11,348 nt of DNA, from positions 1 to 11,348 of the forward strand of contig URRK01000034.1 of the NCBI GenBank assembly GCA_900550315.1, given 5' to 3'. The notes under the pieces are model-generated. The model ran no database searches and was not told the origin of the DNA. It worked only from the letters and a program-made list of their open reading frames with translations. Origin of the DNA: an uncultured Oscillospiraceae bacterium. GTDB lineage: Bacteria > Bacillota > Clostridia > Oscillospirales > Acutalibacteraceae. Every line of letters starts with the position of its first letter. The first letter of the stretch is position 1. A program made the translations under genes and the position numbers. This document shows, piece after piece, positions 1 to 6,891 of this stretch.

Positions 1-919
1 GCAGCAAGGGCTTTAGGTTTTGGGCAAACATTTTAATGGCCTGCTCGCTTGCGGCGGCCGTTAGGGCAGCGCGGGTCTCCCGCTCCACCGAAGGAAAAAT
101 AAGCCGCTCGTACGAATCTTTACAGCAGGCAAGCAAAAAGGCGGCGGCGGGGGTTTGCCCGGCCGCGTAACGGCGCTGCAAAATGGCCAGTGCCTCGTCC
201 TCGTTTACCTCTACCGTAACCTTTAAAAGCTTTTCCTTCTCCCCGCGGTTTACCGCCAGCACCCGGTGGCTTTGCACGCGGGCTACCGGCTCGCGGTAAT
301 CGTAATACAGCCGGTAAACCGAATCCTCCTCGGTGGCGGCCTGGGCCCGCAGCGCCCCGCGTTTTTGCACCAAAAGGCGCAGCAGGCGGCGCACCTCGGC
401 GTCGTCCGAAATATCCTCGGCAATAATATCCCCCGCGCCGGCCAAAGCGTCCTGCGCGGTTAAAACCTCCTGCTCGGGGTTTACAAATGCCGCCGCCAGC
501 TTTTCGGGCTCCTGCCGGCAATTGCTGCGCAGCGCCTGGGCCAGCGGTTCTAACCCCCGCTCCCGCGCGATCATAGCCCTGGTACGACGCTTTTGCTTAT
601 ACGGACGGTACAGATCCTCTACCACCGCTAAGGTTTCCGCGGCGTTAATTTGCTCTTTTAATTCGTCGGTCAGCTTACCCTGCTCGGCAATTGCCCCCAG
701 CACCTCGCCCTTGCGCTGCGCCAAATTGCGCAGGTAGGTAACCCTGTCGGCCAATTCGCGAATCATTTGGTCGTCCATAGTGCCGTGCATTTCCTTACGG
801 TAGCGGGCAATAAAGGGTACGGTATTGCCGTCGTCCAACAGCTTTATAACATTCTCAGCGTACTGCGAGTTTAGGCCAAGCTCTTTTGCCGCTGCGGCCG
901 TTAAATTATTTTCAGTCAT
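1..919 (-). CDS. tex: Tex, S1-domain RNA-binding transcription accessory protein (N-terminal part, cut by window edge)
   Basis: Minus-strand reading frame with no stop from the ATG at 917-919 to base 2, giving 306 codons. The protein starts MTENNLTAAAAKELGL and has the Tex/YhgF N-terminal signature: NTVPFIARYRKE at about residues 32-43, then a helical stretch with DDQMIRELADRVTYLRNL and LYRPYKQKRRTRAMIARERGLEPLA near residues 100-125. Full Tex proteins are usually a little over 700 residues, so the YqgF-like, helix-hairpin-helix and S1 domains must lie to the left of this window. Family knowledge: Tex is a conserved cytoplasmic nucleic-acid-binding protein associated with transcription; its exact biochemical role is unsettled. 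The start is supported by an AAGGA about 10 bases upstream (complement of 930-934) and an extended -10 promoter farther up. It is divergent from rpsT across a 280-base intergenic region. Assignment is firm; only the C-terminal two thirds are unseen. Confidence 0.95.
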   Translation of the reverse strand, partial: MTENNLTAAAAKELGLNSQYAENVIKLLDDGNTVPFIARYRKEMHGTMDDQMIRELADRVTYLRNLAQRKGEVLGAIAEQGKLTDELKEQINAAETLAVVEDLYRPYKQKRRTRAMIARERGLEPLAQALRSNCRQEPEKLAAAFVNPEQEVLTAQDALAGAGDIIAEDISDDAEVRRLLRLLVQKRGALRAQAATEEDSVYRLYYDYREPVARVQSHRVLAVNRGEKEKLLKVTVEVNEDEALAILQRRYAAGQTPAAAFLLACCKDSYERLIFPSVERETRAALTAAASEQAIKMFAQNLKPLL

Positions 920-993
920 TCGGTTTCGTTCCTTGTTTCAAACTTTGGCCAACCGGCCAATTTTAAAGTTTTTAAGCAAAATTACTGCTTATT

Positions 994-1022
994 ATTATAG
1001 CAAAATTTTTACGCCCCCGCAA
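994..1022 (-). promoter_or_regulatory. Probable tex promoter (extended -10)
   Basis: Read on the minus strand, 999-994 is TATAAT and is directly preceded by TGC (1002-1000), which makes an extended -10. Seventeen bases upstream is TTGCGG (1022-1017), a poor -35 matching only TTG, as expected when an extended -10 compensates. It lies about 75 bases from the tex ATG and reads toward it. The 11-base string TGCTATAATAA recurs in the scfA promoter. Confidence 0.65.
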
Positions 1023-1072
1023 GGCAAAGCCAAGAATTTTACACCCTGTACACAGCTTTGTGGGTTGTTTTG

Positions 1073-1103
1073 CACAATTTTGGTGCTGTTTTAAGAAATT
1101 GTG
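1073..1103. repeat. 8-bp inverted repeat upstream of the rpsT promoter
   Basis: CACAATTT at 1073-1080 is the exact reverse complement of AAATTGTG at 1096-1103, with a 15-base spacer. A second pair, GTACAC at 1048-1053 and GTGTAC at 1101-1106, overlaps the right arm. The pairs sit between the tex and rpsT promoters, where an operator could act on either. The DNA here is AT-rich, so chance is a fair explanation. Confidence 0.3.
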
Positions 1104-1134
1104 TACTTTATTTTGCAAAAAAAGCAAAAAACTC

Positions 1135-1163
1135 TTGAAATAGGGAGCAAAAAGTGGTAGTAT
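1135..1163 (+). promoter_or_regulatory. rpsT promoter
   Basis: TTGAAA at 1135-1140, a 17-base spacer and TAGTAT at 1158-1163, preceded by TGG (extended -10 form). Transcription would begin near 1170, leaving a 5' leader of about 30 bases that holds the ribosome binding site AAGGAGGTG at 1186-1194. Confidence 0.8.
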
Positions 1164-1199
1164 ATATCTATATTGAGTTTATAGTAAGGAGGTGCGACT

Positions 1200-1463
1200 A
1201 TGCCAAACATTAAGTCCGCCAAAAAAAGAGTTTTAATCTCTAAGGTACGCAATGAGCGTAACAGAAGCTACCGTTCCGCTCTTAGAACCGCCATTAAAAA
1301 AGCTGACCTTGCCATTGAGGCTAAAGCTGCCGACGCGGGTGAAACCGTAAAGGTTGCTGTTAAAAAAATTGACCAAGCTCAGGCTAAAGGGATTCTGCAC
1401 AGCAACACCGCCGCCAGAAAAAAATCTCAGCTTGCTACCCGCTTAAACAAGTTAAGCAAGTAA
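1200..1463 (+). CDS. rpsT: 30S ribosomal protein S20
   Basis: An 87-residue, very lysine- and arginine-rich protein beginning MPNIKSAKKRVLISKVRNER, the standard S20 N-terminus. It continues with NRSYRSALRTAIKKA and the late motif KGILHSNTAARKKSQLATRLNKL (about residues 63-85). S20 binds 16S rRNA directly as a primary assembly protein of the small subunit; the three-helix fold and the 85-90 residue length fit the family. The start is fixed by a near-perfect Shine-Dalgarno AAGGAGGTG at 1186-1194, five bases before the ATG. The gene stands alone: it has its own promoter on the left and two terminators on the right, and its neighbours on both sides are on the other strand. Codon use favours AAA, GCT and CTT more than the GC-richer genes around it, as expected for a highly expressed gene. 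S20 is autoregulated in some bacteria; no clear leader structure for this is visible in the short leader. Confidence 0.98.
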   Translation: MPNIKSAKKRVLISKVRNERNRSYRSALRTAIKKADLAIEAKAADAGETVKVAVKKIDQAQAKGILHSNTAARKKSQLATRLNKLSK

Positions 1464-1480
1464 TTTTTTAATTTTGGTTT

Positions 1481-1530
1481 AAAGCTTTACCGCCGCACCG
1501 GTTTTTCGGTGCGGCGGTTGCTTTTTGTTT
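1481..1530 (+). terminator. rho-independent terminator of rpsT
   Basis: CCGCCGCACCG at 1490-1500 pairs perfectly with CGGTGCGGCGG at 1507-1517 around a 6-base loop (GTTTTT). A1489-T1518 extends the stem to 12 bp, and AAAGC (1481-1485) can pair with GCTTT (1520-1524). CTTTTTGTTTT follows. It begins 18 bases after the rpsT stop codon. Read on the minus strand, the hairpin is not followed by a T tract, so it is oriented for rpsT. Confidence 0.92.
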
Positions 1531-1562
1531 TGCATAAACCTTTTGGCCCTGTGCCTTATCGG

Positions 1563-1616
1563 GCTGCCGAAAGCGCCGGTTTTTCGGGCGTTTTCGGCAG
1601 CATTTTTTGGCTTTTT
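1563..1616 (+). terminator. Second tandem terminator downstream of rpsT
   Basis: GCTGCCGAAAGCGCC at 1563-1577 pairs with GGCGTTTTCGGCAGC at 1587-1601, a 15-bp stem with one G-T wobble and a 9-base loop (GGTTTTTCG). ATTTTTTGGCTTTTT follows. On the minus strand the wobble becomes an A-C mismatch and no T tract follows, so the element is best read as a plus-strand back-up terminator for rpsT, not as the end of the convergent DUF4317 gene. No convincing minus-strand terminator for that operon is visible in 1464-1659. Confidence 0.85.
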
Positions 1617-1659
1617 CAGCAGCCCTTTTTGGTAAACTCTGCAGCCGTTTTGCGCCTAT

Positions 1660-2793
1660 TTATTCGGTAATTTTTACGGTAACGCCGTTTACCTCTACGC
1701 CCTCCTCGGCGCGAATTAAAATGTAGCGGTGGCCGTCTATCAGCCGGGTTTCAACCAAGTCGCTGCGTTGGGGGTTTACCTTAATGGTTACATCCGGCGT
1801 TTGCAGGTAAAACTGCTTAACATCTACCAAATTTTGCGGGCAAAGCTCGGCGTTGGCGCCAAAGCGTTCGTCAAAGCCGCGCTCAAAAGCCTCCAGCTGC
1901 GGCGGCGCCAGCTCGCAATCCTTTAACATTCCGCTAATTGCCCGTTTATTTAGCCGCAGCGGCTCCTCCTGCTCGTGCGATTTATAATCCTCTACCAGGT
2001 CGTAAACGCGGTCATGCACCGTTTGCACTACCTCGTAACGCCGGTCGTCACTTACCGTTTGCCCTAATAGATCGTCAAAGCTTTGCTTTTGCTCGGCCGC
2101 CGGCATTGGCACGCCGGTTTTAAAAATCTCCTCAATAAACTCGGCGTGAATATCGGCAGCGCTTTTGGTATAAAACAGCGCGCCGTAAATGTTGGCGGTG
2201 CGGTCGTCAAACGCGGGGAACAAAAAGCCCAGCTCCGGCGCCGAAACAACCGAATTGGCCGCTATGGCGTGAAAGGCGTTTTCGTACGCTATGTAGCTTA
2301 GCATAGGCCGGCTGAGCTTTACCGGGCAAACGCTGCAGGTAATGTAGCGAAAAACCTCGGCGGCGTCCTCCTCTCGCTCGCCGGAGCCGGAATAGCCAAA
2401 AACATCGTACTTATCGCAAGCCAGTAAAATTAAAAAATTGCCCTCAAACCGCAGCGAATGAATGGCCCGGGCAAACAACTCGTGCACCGCGTCATCGTTC
2501 GAAAGTTCCGAATCCCGCAGCGCCATAAGCAAATTGTGCTCGTCGCCGCCGGCTACAACCTGGTCGTTGGAAAAGGCAATATCTACTAAATTTTTGCCCA
2601 CCGCACCGGTTAAAGTCTTGCGCATAACGCCCAAAAGCCCCTCGGCCGCTTCGGGCGGCAGCAGGCCCAGCGTCTGGTCAAATTCCGAAATAATTTCCCC
2701 TTTTTCGTTTACCAAACAGCCCCGAATACGGGAGATATTATTTTTTTCGTTTTTAAAACGGCGCCGCAGCTCGGCAATTTCTTTTTCTAACAT
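1660..2793 (-). CDS. DUF4317 family protein of unknown function
   Basis: A 377-residue soluble protein with no signal peptide or membrane segment, recognised as DUF4317 from the whole-length pattern: N-terminal KEIAELRRRFKNEKNNISRIRGC (about residues 4-26), RKTLTGAVGKNL (58-69), CSVCPVKLSRPMLSY (153-167), LGFLFPAFDDRTANIY (188-203), VNPQRSDLVETRLIDGHRY (339-357) and EVNGV near the C-terminus. The family is common in Clostridia and its function is unknown; I cannot assign a reaction. The length is about that usual for the family. The start ATG at 2791-2793 has AAAGGAG seven bases upstream. It begins 23 bases after the stop of the ABC-F gene with no terminator or promoter between, so the two are almost surely co-transcribed from the ABC-F promoter. 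That hints, without proving it, at a ribosome- or stress-related role. Confidence 0.9.
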   Translation of the reverse strand: MLEKEIAELRRRFKNEKNNISRIRGCLVNEKGEIISEFDQTLGLLPPEAAEGLLGVMRKTLTGAVGKNLVDIAFSNDQVVAGGDEHNLLMALRDSELSNDDAVHELFARAIHSLRFEGNFLILLACDKYDVFGYSGSGEREEDAAEVFRYITCSVCPVKLSRPMLSYIAYENAFHAIAANSVVSAPELGFLFPAFDDRTANIYGALFYTKSAADIHAEFIEEIFKTGVPMPAAEQKQSFDDLLGQTVSDDRRYEVVQTVHDRVYDLVEDYKSHEQEEPLRLNKRAISGMLKDCELAPPQLEAFERGFDERFGANAELCPQNLVDVKQFYLQTPDVTIKVNPQRSDLVETRLIDGHRYILIRAEEGVEVNGVTVKITE

Positions 2794-2816
2794 TAAAAAG
2801 CTCCTTTATCTAATTA

Positions 2817-4739
2817 CTAATTTTCGGTTTCGGTTAGTTCGGCCAACAGCTCGGCGGCAGCGTCCCACTCCTGCAAAGCTTGCTCCAACGCCTGCTCCAC
2901 CCCCTGCAATTGGTCGGTCAGCTCCATTAAAACGGTATAGTCCTCTTCCCCGGCCGAAATTTTGGCGTTCAGTAACTGCTGTTGCTGCTCTAAAGCCGCA
3001 ATTTGTGCCTCCTGTTTTTCTACCGCGCGCTCCAGCTGCCGCTTTTTGGCAGCGGTTTTTTTGTTTTGCAGGTAAATTTCTTTGCCCTTTTTTGGGGTCG
3101 CGGTTGCGGCGGCTGCGGGGGCTTTTTCGGCCTGCAGCAGCCCGTGCTGCTCGGTGTAGCGCAAAAAGTCGTCGTAATTGCCGTCAACGGTAATAGAACC
3201 CTCGGGCCGCAGGTAAACAATTCGGTCGGCCAGGCGGTTCATAAAATAACGGTCGTGCGAAACAATAAGCAGGGTGCCTTCGTACAGCTTTAACGCCTGC
3301 TCCAACGCCTGGCTGGAGGTAATATCCAAATGGTTGGTAGGTTCGTCTAAAATTAAAAAATTGTTTTCGCTTAACATAATTTTGCAAATGGCAACGCGCG
3401 CCCGCTCGCCGCCGCTTAGGGTGCTGTTACGCCGAAAAACGTCGTCTCCGTAAAACTCAAAAGCGGCCAAGGCGTTGCGAACGGCCGTATTGCCCATTTG
3501 GGGGTAGGCGCTGTGAATTTCGTCAATTGGGGTACTGTTGGGGTCAATCCCCTCCTGAAACTGCTCAAAATACGCCGGCAGCACCCCAACCCCTAACTGA
3601 AAATTGGGGCTGCTTTGCGCCATAATGCGTTTAATTAATGTTGTTTTACCTACCCCGTTGGGGCCAACCAAAAACACGCGTTCCCCCCGCCGCACGGTAA
3701 AGCTAACATTTTGGTACAGCGGACCCGAATCAAACAAGCAGCTATCCTCAAACACGCTTAGCACCGTTTCGCCGCAGCGCCCGGCGCAGGGAAAGCTAAA
3801 GTTTACGCGGTGCTGCTCGTTTTCGGGGGTTACCAAGGTTTTTTCAATCCGCTCTATTTGCTTTAATTTGCTTTCGGCGGTTTTAATATTTTTTTCGCGG
3901 TTCCAGCGGCGCTGCTGCTCTACAATGCCCTGCAGGCGGTGAATTTCGCGCATTTTGTTTTCGTACTCGCGGCTTTCGCTAAGCAGCCGCTGCTCTTTTA
4001 AAGCCTGGTATTTTGAAAAGCCGCCCTTGGTTACAAACAGCCGCGCATGTTCAATTTCGGCGGTTTTATTGGTAACCTTATCTAAAAAATAACGGTCGTG
4101 CGAAATAATCACGGCGGCCATGTTGCAGCTTAAAATGTAATCCTCCAGCCAGGTTACGGCGTCAATATCCAAATGGTTGGTGGGTTCGTCTAATAATATT
4201 AAATCGTTTTGGCACAAAAGCAGCTTAGCCAACCCAATTTTAGCCCGCTGCCCGCCGCTTAAGGCCTCTACCGGCAGCTGCTGCTTTTCGGCCCCAAAGC
4301 CCAGACCGCTTAAAACCGCTGCCGTGCGATTTTTGTAGGTTAGGCCCCCGTTTTGGTGAAACGCCTCGGTCAAGCGCGCCTGCTGCTCTATTAACGCGGC
4401 GCTCTGCTCGCTTAGCAGTCGGCGGTTTAGCTGCTCCAACTGCTGCTCTAACGCAATAAGGGGCGCAAAAACCTGCACCGCCTCCTCGTAGGCGGTGCGG
4501 CTGCTGCCCTTGCAGGCGTGCTGCTCTAAATAACCAATTTTTAGCCCCGCGGCTTTTACCACCTGCCCGCTGTCGGGCGGTTCAGAACCAATAATCATTT
4601 TAAAAAGCGTTGTTTTGCCGGCACCGTTTGCGCCAATTAGCCCAACCCGCTCGTTTTTTTCTACGGCCAAAACTGCGTCTTGCAGCAGCAAATTTTCACC
4701 AAAGGATTTTGTAATATGATGTAATTCTAATAACGCCAT
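2817..4739 (-). CDS. ABC-F family ATPase (YdiF/Uup-like, two ABC domains plus C-terminal coiled coil)
   Basis: A 640-residue protein with two complete ABC cassettes and no membrane domain, the ABC-F layout. Cassette 1: Walker A GANGAGKTT (36-44), Q-loop YLEQ (70-73), signature LSGGQ (160-164), Walker B LILLDEPTNHLD (180-191) and SHDR switch (213-216). Cassette 2: GPNGVGKTT (359-367), YFEQ (390-393), LSGGE (441-445), LILDEPTNHLD (462-472) and SHDR (494-497). The linker at about 241-315 is the charged helical region that in ABC-F proteins reaches toward the P-site tRNA. An Ala/Thr/Pro-rich hinge (538-550) leads to a Gln/Glu-rich coiled coil (about 555-638), as in Uup and YdiF. All catalytic residues are present, so it should be an active ATPase. 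Family role: ribosome-associated translation factor; there is no specific sign of an antibiotic-resistance type. The ATG at 4737-4739 has only a weak upstream GGGG as ribosome binding site. It is first in an operon with the DUF4317 gene and divergent from metG. Confidence 0.95.
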   Translation of the reverse strand: MALLELHHITKSFGENLLLQDAVLAVEKNERVGLIGANGAGKTTLFKMIIGSEPPDSGQVVKAAGLKIGYLEQHACKGSSRTAYEEAVQVFAPLIALEQQLEQLNRRLLSEQSAALIEQQARLTEAFHQNGGLTYKNRTAAVLSGLGFGAEKQQLPVEALSGGQRAKIGLAKLLLCQNDLILLDEPTNHLDIDAVTWLEDYILSCNMAAVIISHDRYFLDKVTNKTAEIEHARLFVTKGGFSKYQALKEQRLLSESREYENKMREIHRLQGIVEQQRRWNREKNIKTAESKLKQIERIEKTLVTPENEQHRVNFSFPCAGRCGETVLSVFEDSCLFDSGPLYQNVSFTVRRGERVFLVGPNGVGKTTLIKRIMAQSSPNFQLGVGVLPAYFEQFQEGIDPNSTPIDEIHSAYPQMGNTAVRNALAAFEFYGDDVFRRNSTLSGGERARVAICKIMLSENNFLILDEPTNHLDITSSQALEQALKLYEGTLLIVSHDRYFMNRLADRIVYLRPEGSITVDGNYDDFLRYTEQHGLLQAEKAPAAAATATPKKGKEIYLQNKKTAAKKRQLERAVEKQEAQIAALEQQQQLLNAKISAGEEDYTVLMELTDQLQGVEQALEQALQEWDAAAELLAELTETEN

Positions 4740-4771
4740 GCTGTAAACCCCAAAAAATAAAGTACCCTTTT

Positions 4772-4800
4772 ATTTTACCAAAACCGCCCGCCGTTTGCAA
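4772..4800 (-). promoter_or_regulatory. Probable promoter of the ABC-F/DUF4317 operon
   Basis: On the minus strand TTGCAA (4800-4795), a 17-base spacer and TAAAAT (4777-4772), about 33 bases upstream of the ABC-F ATG. It is back to back with the metG promoter; the two -35 boxes are about 40 bases apart. No other minus-strand candidate with good spacing was seen in the 200-base gap. Confidence 0.65.
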
Positions 4801-4838
4801 TGCCAACGGCAAAATTTGTGTTTTTTATTTGTGGCCCC

Positions 4839-4867
4839 TTGTAAAATGCGCAAAAAATTGGTATACT
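4839..4867 (+). promoter_or_regulatory. Promoter of the metG-tatD operon
   Basis: TTGTAA at 4839-4844, a 17-base spacer and TATACT at 4862-4867, preceded by TGG (extended -10). The expected transcript start is near 4874, giving a leader of about 66 bases. That is too short for a T-box or a SAM riboswitch. Confidence 0.8.
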
Positions 4868-4878
4868 ATAATAGTATT

Positions 4879-4898
4879 GCTGCCAAAAATTCGGCAGC
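4879..4898 (+). promoter_or_regulatory. Small hairpin at the 5' end of the metG leader
   Basis: GCTGCC at 4879-4884 and GGCAGC at 4893-4898 form a 6-bp stem with an 8-base loop, starting about 5 bases after the predicted transcript start. It could protect the mRNA 5' end or, as a DNA palindrome, bind a regulator. No T tract follows, so it is not a terminator. Confidence 0.45.
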
Positions 4899-4939
4899 GG
4901 CTCTAAAATGCTATTCTTGCTTTGGAGGCTTTTAAAAAT

Positions 4940-6889
4940 ATGAGTCAGCAAAAATTTTACATTACCACCGCCATTGCTTACACTTCCAGCAAACCGCACA
5001 TTGGCAATACATACGACATTGTATTGGCCGACATGATTGCCCGCTACAAGCGCATGCTGGGCTACGATGTGCATTTTGTAACCGGCTCGGACGAGCACGG
5101 CCAAAAAATTGAGGAATACGCCAACCGCGAGGGCATTAGCCCCAAAGCGTATGTAGACCGCTATTCGGCCATGATCCGCCAGGTGTGGGAGAGCATGAAT
5201 GTAACCTTTGACACCTTTATTCGCACCACCGACGAGCACCACGAAAAAACGGTGCAAAAAATTTTTAAAAAGCTTTACGACCAGGGCGATATTTACAAAG
5301 GCCATTACGAGGGCAAATATTGCGTGCCCTGCGAATCGTTTTTTACGCCGTCGCAGTTAGTAGACGGCAAATGCCCCGACTGCGGCCGCCCGGTTACCGA
5401 CGCGAAAGAGGAAGCCTACTTTTTAAAGCTTTCTAAATACAGCGACCGTTTGGTGCAGTATTACGATCGAACGCCGAATTTCTTTTGTCCGGCCTCCCGC
5501 AAGGCGGAAATGATCAACAACTTTATTAAACCGGGGCTGGAGGACCTTTGTGTTTCCCGCCCCTCTTTTAAATGGGGCATTCCGGTAGAGTTTGACCCCA
5601 AACACGTAATTTACGTTTGGCTGGACGCTTTAACCAACTACATTACCGCCCTGGGTTACGACCCGGACGGCAGCAGCGACCTTTACAAAAAGTACTGGCC
5701 GGCCGACCTGCACGTTATTGGCAAGGATATTGTTCGTTTTCACACCATCTACTGGCCCATTATTTTAATGGCGCTGGGCGAGCCGTTGCCCAAGCAGGTT
5801 TTGGGCCACCCGTGGGTGCTTTTTGGGAACGACAAAATGAGCAAATCCCGCGGGAATGTAATTTACGCCGACGAATTGGCCGCGCGCTATTCGGCCGACG
5901 CCGTGCGTCACTACCTGTTAAGCGAGATTCCCTTTGCGCAGGACGGCAACATTACCTACGAAACCTTTATGAACCACTACAACACCGAGCTGGCCAACAA
6001 CCTTGGCAACCTGGTAAACCGCAGCATTGCCATGACGGTAAAATATTTTAACGGCAAAGTAACCCAGCAGCCCCCGGTCGACGATTTTGACCGCGACCTG
6101 ATTGCCTGCTGCAAGCACACGGCAGAGCGCTACTGCACGCTGATGGACGCTTACCACAACGCCGAAGCGGTGCAGGAGGTAATGGCCTTTGCCAAGCGCT
6201 GCAATAAATATATTGACGAAACGGCCCCCTGGCTGCTGGCTAAGGATGACGCCGCGCGCAGCCGGCTGGAAGGCGTTTTGTTTAATTTGTTAGAGTGTAT
6301 TCGCGTGCTTTCGGTGCTGCTGTACCCCGTTCCCCCCGCCACGGCCGAAAAAATTGCCGCTCAGCTAAACCTGCCCGGCGGGCAGCCCGAAATTTCCGAC
6401 GCCGTTTACGGCATGCACACCGAATTTACCGTAACAGCACCCAGCCCGCTGTTTGCCCGGCTGGATGTTGAAAAAGAACTAAAAGCGCTTGAAGCCGAAC
6501 AGGCGGCACAGGCAACGCCGGCAGCCAAGCCGGAAAAGCCGGCCGAAAACACCGTTACCCTGGCCGAAATTAGCATAAACGATTTTGCTAAAATTGAGCT
6601 GCGCACCGCTAAAATTTTAACCTGCGAGCCGGTTTTAAAATCTAAAAAGCTGTTAAAGCTAACGCTGGATGATGGCAGCGGTACCCCGCGCACCGTAGCC
6701 TCGGGCATTTCCCCCTGGTACACCCCCGAGGAGCTGATTGGGCACACGGTTATTATTGTTGCCAACCTAAAGCCCGCCAAGCTTTGCGGGGTAGAAAGCT
6801 GCGGCATGATCTTAGCGGCCGACGCCGGCGAAAATGATGTGAAAGTAATTTTTGCCGATAATGTTCCCGCCGGGGCCAAGGTGCGGTAA
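4940..6889 (+). CDS. metG: Methionyl-tRNA synthetase with C-terminal tRNA-binding (Trbp111) domain
   Basis: A 649-residue class I aminoacyl-tRNA synthetase that charges tRNA-Met with methionine using ATP in the cytoplasm. The class I HIGH motif appears as PHIG (residues 19-22) and KMSKS is intact at 299-303. A zinc knuckle with two CxxC pairs is present (C128, C131, C145, C148), as in the zinc-containing MetRS type of Firmicutes. WLDALTNYITALGY (227-240) and HVIGKDIVRFHTIYWP (258-273) are conserved catalytic-domain stretches. The anticodon-binding helical domain covers about 345-490. An Ala/Pro/Glu-rich linker (518-540) joins the Trbp111-like OB fold (about 545-649), which promotes dimerisation and tRNA binding. 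The frame stays open upstream to a TTG at 4922, but GGAGG (4924-4928) lies inside that extension, so the ATG at 4940, 11 bases after the SD, is chosen. It is first in an operon with tatD, which starts 2 bases after its stop. Confidence 0.97.
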   Translation: MSQQKFYITTAIAYTSSKPHIGNTYDIVLADMIARYKRMLGYDVHFVTGSDEHGQKIEEYANREGISPKAYVDRYSAMIRQVWESMNVTFDTFIRTTDEHHEKTVQKIFKKLYDQGDIYKGHYEGKYCVPCESFFTPSQLVDGKCPDCGRPVTDAKEEAYFLKLSKYSDRLVQYYDRTPNFFCPASRKAEMINNFIKPGLEDLCVSRPSFKWGIPVEFDPKHVIYVWLDALTNYITALGYDPDGSSDLYKKYWPADLHVIGKDIVRFHTIYWPIILMALGEPLPKQVLGHPWVLFGNDKMSKSRGNVIYADELAARYSADAVRHYLLSEIPFAQDGNITYETFMNHYNTELANNLGNLVNRSIAMTVKYFNGKVTQQPPVDDFDRDLIACCKHTAERYCTLMDAYHNAEAVQEVMAFAKRCNKYIDETAPWLLAKDDAARSRLEGVLFNLLECIRVLSVLLYPVPPATAEKIAAQLNLPGGQPEISDAVYGMHTEFTVTAPSPLFARLDVEKELKALEAEQAAQATPAAKPEKPAENTVTLAEISINDFAKIELRTAKILTCEPVLKSKKLLKLTLDDGSGTPRTVASGISPWYTPEELIGHTVIIVANLKPAKLCGVESCGMILAADAGENDVKVIFADNVPAGAKVR

Positions 6890-6891
6890 GC

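Noticed and set aside
120..737. Several frames of 65-134 codons inside the left-edge gene
   Set aside because: They are shadows of tex, whose uninterrupted minus-strand frame carries conserved motifs throughout.
1563..1601. 15-bp hairpin as the terminator of the DUF4317 operon
   Set aside because: On the minus strand it has an A-C mismatch and no T tract; base pairing and the T runs favour the plus strand.
2462..3193. Plus-strand open frame of 243 codons
   Set aside because: It is antisense to both the DUF4317 and ABC-F genes, whose family motifs are unambiguous. The predicted protein is Arg/Pro/Ser-rich noise.
2817..4739. Antibiotic-resistance ABC-F protein
   Set aside because: The linker shows no recognisable resistance-type extension, and the C-terminal coiled coil and housekeeping-like context point to a YdiF/Uup-type factor.
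4922..4939. Upstream TTG start adding six residues to MetG
   Set aside because: The GGAGG ribosome binding site would lie inside the coding sequence; the ATG at 4940 is properly placed after it and matches the usual MetRS N-terminus.
4775..5305. Minus-strand open frame of 176 codons
   Set aside because: It lies over the metG promoter and metG coding sequence, has low-complexity composition typical of a shadow frame and no ribosome binding site, and matches no family I know.
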